Made by a program: the position numbers and the translations under genes. 64,000 nt of DNA from Ga0074130 sp964499485 (lineage in GTDB: Bacteria > Pseudomonadota > Gammaproteobacteria > Burkholderiales > Rhodocyclaceae), in the NCBI GenBank assembly GCA_964499485.1, contig CAZCLF010000004.1, positions 1 through 64,000 of the forward strand, in the 5' to 3' direction. Positions 61,964 through 64,000 of the stretch are shown one piece after another (position 1 is the first letter of the stretch; every line of letters begins with the position of its first letter). Under the pieces are notes generated by a model. It saw only the letters and a program-made list of their open reading frames with translations. It was not told the origin of the DNA and made no database searches.

Positions 61964-63165
61964 GCCAGAATTCATCGAAGAACCCAGCCCCGATTCTGCC
62001 GCCTGCCACGCTTGGCATGCTTGGCGGTGGCCAGCTTGGCCGCTTCTTTGTCGTTGCAGCCCACGAGATGGGCTACAAGGTGGCGGTGCTCGATCCAGAT
62101 CTGAATAGCCCGGCTGGTGCCATCGCCGATCAGCACATCGTTGCCGAGTACAACGATCAGAATGCGCTGGATGTCCTGTCGCAAACGTGTGCAGCCGTCA
62201 CCACTGAATTTGAGAATGTGCCGGCTGATACGTTGGCCTATCTCTCCAAGTTTGTCCCCGTTCGTCCAGATGCCAGCTGTGTGTCGATTGCACAAAACCG
62301 CATCAAGGAAAAAACCTTCCTCCGCGACCATCACATTCCTCATGCGCCGTTTGTCGAGGTGCATAGTGAAGCCGATATCAATGCGGCCCCGGATACGCTT
62401 TTCCCCGGCATCCTCAAGGTGGTGCGTTTTGGTTACGACGGCAAAGGTCAGGCCCGCGTGAAGAGTGCGGCCGAGGCCAGAGCAGCGTTCCAGTCCTTCA
62501 AGGGCGAGACCTGCGTGCTAGAAAAAATGCTGGCGCTGGATTACGAAGTCTCGGTGGTGCTGGCGCGTGGTCAGGATGGCCGCATCGCCTGTTTCCCGCC
62601 TGCCGAAAATTTACATACCAATGGCATCCTGGATGTCTCCGCTGTGCCAGCGACGGGCTCAGAGGCGCTGATTCAGCAAGCCGAAATTTTGGCCGCGCAG
62701 ATTGCAGAAAAGATGCACTACGTCGGCGTACTCGGTGTCGAGTTTTTTGTTGTGGGCGGCGAACTTTATGCCAACGAAATGGCGCCGCGTCCCCATAACA
62801 GCGGCCACTACACCATTGATGCTTGCGTCACCAATCAGTTTGAGCAACAAGTGCGCGCCCTGTGCGGCTTGCCGCTCGGCGATGCGCGTGCGCACAGCGC
62901 CGCGGTCATGGTGAATCTGCTGGGCGACCTCTGGTATTTGGACGATAAGCACCATTCCAAAGAGCCTGACTGGAACGCACTGTTCACCGTGCCCCACCTA
63001 AAGCAGCATCTCTACGGCAAGCACCATGCGCGGGCCGGCCGCAAGATGGGTCACTTCACGGTGATCGGCAGCAACCCGGCTGAAGTGCGCGCGGCCGCGC
63101 TCACCGCACGTGCCGCCATCGGCATTGCCGATGAGGAAGCTCCGGCCACTAAGGGCCGGGAATAA
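61960..63165 (+). CDS. purK: N5-carboxyaminoimidazole ribonucleotide synthase PurK
   Basis: A 401-residue ATP-grasp enzyme carboxylating AIR at N5. The N-terminal LGMLGGGQLGRFFVVAAHEM and TTEFENVP precede the ATP-grasp core (VVRFGYDGKGQARV), FFVVGGELYANEMAPRPHNS and the metal site near SGHYTIDAC. It is coupled to purE by ATGA and followed after 14 bp by the Sua5-type gene, so the four genes folD-purE-purK-tsaC probably form one operon. Confidence 0.96.
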   Translation: MSQNSSKNPAPILPPATLGMLGGGQLGRFFVVAAHEMGYKVAVLDPDLNSPAGAIADQHIVAEYNDQNALDVLSQTCAAVTTEFENVPADTLAYLSKFVPVRPDASCVSIAQNRIKEKTFLRDHHIPHAPFVEVHSEADINAAPDTLFPGILKVVRFGYDGKGQARVKSAAEARAAFQSFKGETCVLEKMLALDYEVSVVLARGQDGRIACFPPAENLHTNGILDVSAVPATGSEALIQQAEILAAQIAEKMHYVGVLGVEFFVVGGELYANEMAPRPHNSGHYTIDACVTNQFEQQVRALCGLPLGDARAHSAAVMVNLLGDLWYLDDKHHSKEPDWNALFTVPHLKQHLYGKHHARAGRKMGHFTVIGSNPAEVRAAALTARAAIGIADEEAPATKGRE

Positions 63166-63179
63166 GCCCCCACTGCACC

Positions 63180-64000
63180 ATGAGCGACATTCAGCAAGCC
63201 GCGCAACACCTCGCTGCCGGTGAGCTGGTCGCCATGCCTACCGAGACAGTCTACGGGCTGGCAGCCGATGCCAGTAACCCTGCCGCGGTGGCCAAGATTT
63301 TCGCCGCCAAGGGCCGCCCAGCCGATCATCCACTAATCGTGCACATTGGCGATGTGGCGCAGCTCGAGCAGTGGGCCCGCGACATTCCGCCTGCAGCGTA
63401 TGCGCTGGCTGCGAAATACTGGCCTGGTCCCCTCACCCTAATCCTCAAGCGTCAGCCGGGTGTGCCCGATGCTGTGACGGGTGGGCAAGATACGGTTGGT
63501 ATCCGCATTCCCAATCACCCGATGGCGCTGAGTCTGCTCGCTGAGTTTGCCAAGCTCGGGAGTGGGGCAGTGGCCGCCCCATCGGCTAACAAGTTTGGCC
63601 GCATTAGCCCGACCAAGGCGGCGCATGTAAAGAGCGATTTGGGCAAAGAGGTGGCGATCATTCTCGATGGCGGTGAGTGTGCTGTTGGTATTGAGTCCAC
63701 CATTGTTGATCTTTCGCGTGGCGCCGCAGTGGTGCTGCGACCGGGTGCCATCACCGCAGAGGAAATCGCGGCGACTGTTGCAAGCACCGAGCATGCGCCC
63801 CAGGCCCCTGCAACGCCCGCAGCGGCGCCCCGTGTATCCGGCGCACTTGCTGCGCACTATGCGCCGCGTACCCCGCTACAGTTAATTGAAAGTGATGCGC
63901 TACTGAAAAAGGTGGATGCCTGTGTCTTCAAGGGGCAGACCATCGCGGTGCTGGCCTTCAGCGTGTCGCCCTTGCGGCATCCAGCAGTGCTTTGGTTTGC
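63180..64000 (+). CDS. L-threonylcarbamoyladenylate synthase, Sua5 type (partial, cut by window edge)
   Basis: The open frame from ATG 63180 runs to the window end without a stop (273 codons seen). The YrdC/TsaC domain has LVAMPTETVYGLAADA, KIFAAKGRPADHPLIVHI, YWPGPLTLIL, VGIRIPNHP and VAAPSANKFGRISPT, with IESTIVDLSRGAAVVLRPG further on. It makes the threonylcarbamoyl-AMP intermediate of the t6A modification of ANN-decoding tRNAs. An Ala/Pro linker (about 200-220) and SGALAAHYAPRTPLQL show the longer Sua5-like form with a C-terminal domain rather than the short TsaC. It sits 14 bp after purK. Confidence 0.93.
   Translation, partial: MSDIQQAAQHLAAGELVAMPTETVYGLAADASNPAAVAKIFAAKGRPADHPLIVHIGDVAQLEQWARDIPPAAYALAAKYWPGPLTLILKRQPGVPDAVTGGQDTVGIRIPNHPMALSLLAEFAKLGSGAVAAPSANKFGRISPTKAAHVKSDLGKEVAIILDGGECAVGIESTIVDLSRGAAVVLRPGAITAEEIAATVASTEHAPQAPATPAAAPRVSGALAAHYAPRTPLQLIESDALLKKVDACVFKGQTIAVLAFSVSPLRHPAVLWF

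Noticed and set aside
1..64000. CRISPR arrays, tRNA or rRNA genes, transposases, integrases, phage genes, toxin-antitoxin pairs
   Set aside because: I looked for repeat-spacer patterns, tRNA-like cloverleaf ends and the usual protein signatures and saw none. All sizeable frames not overlapped by a better gene are core functions.

Overview
The window is a gene-dense, essentially all-core stretch of a betaproteobacterial chromosome, moderately high in GC by eye. The assignment rests on several things: a betaproteobacterial proteasome homologue (BPH) inside a pyruvate dehydrogenase cluster, a homodimeric-type AceE, a Calvin-type class II aldolase, the lptD-surA-pdxA-rsmA block divergent from amgK-murU, a hemC-D-X-Y cluster, algZ/algR beside argH, and the ubiquinone enzymes UbiH and Coq7. 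I cannot name the order or genus. I see no tRNA, rRNA, CRISPR array, insertion sequence or prophage.

Layout. 1-6 kb: yggX (cut by the edge), argA, rsmE-pap, a Rossmann/DUF2520 dehydrogenase-like gene, a redoxin and a lone PAS protein. 6-12.5 kb: a central carbon run tkt-gap-pgk-fba followed by purC. The fba gene is interrupted only by a scaffold gap of 100 N. 12.5-17.5 kb: prlC, a PilZ protein, xth, rsmA and a class II glutamine amidotransferase. 17.5-28 kb: the outer-membrane block pdxA-surA-lptD, divergent from amgK-murU-pepP-ubiH-methyltransferase. 28-37 kb: dusB-fis, purH-purD and hemF, convergent with hemC-hemD-hemX-hemY. 37-45 kb: ppc, the algR-algZ two-component pair, argH coupled to a Ser/Thr kinase with a cyclic-nucleotide-type sensor domain, and grxD. 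45-50 kb: an AT-rich intergenic region with a candidate small RNA and two related inverted repeats, then a YhfA-like OsmC protein, rppH-cnp1-coq7, proS and slt. 50-60 kb: phoU, rpiA, a 562-residue protein with a PilZ-like tail, and the aceE-aceF-bph-lpdA operon. 60-64 kb: folD-purE-purK and a Sua5-type tsaC gene cut by the right edge.

How the genes work together. Three themes recur. Carbon flow runs through transketolase, the lower glycolytic or gluconeogenic enzymes, PEP carboxylase, ribose-5-phosphate isomerase and pyruvate dehydrogenase. Purine synthesis has six of its genes here (purC, H, D, E, K) plus folD for one-carbon units. Tetrapyrrole synthesis has hemC, D and F with the accessory hemX and hemY. 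Envelope assembly and recycling (lptD, surA, amgK, murU, slt) and RNA and translation functions (rsmA, rsmE, dusB, rppH, proS, tsaC) fill much of the rest.

I found no unmistakable new multi-gene system. The items most worth following are the BPH protease gene embedded in the PDH operon, the candidate CU-rich small RNA near 45.2 kb with a dyad next to its promoter, the 562-residue PilZ-like protein, a terminator-like hairpin in front of folD, and the artefactual scaffold gap in fba.
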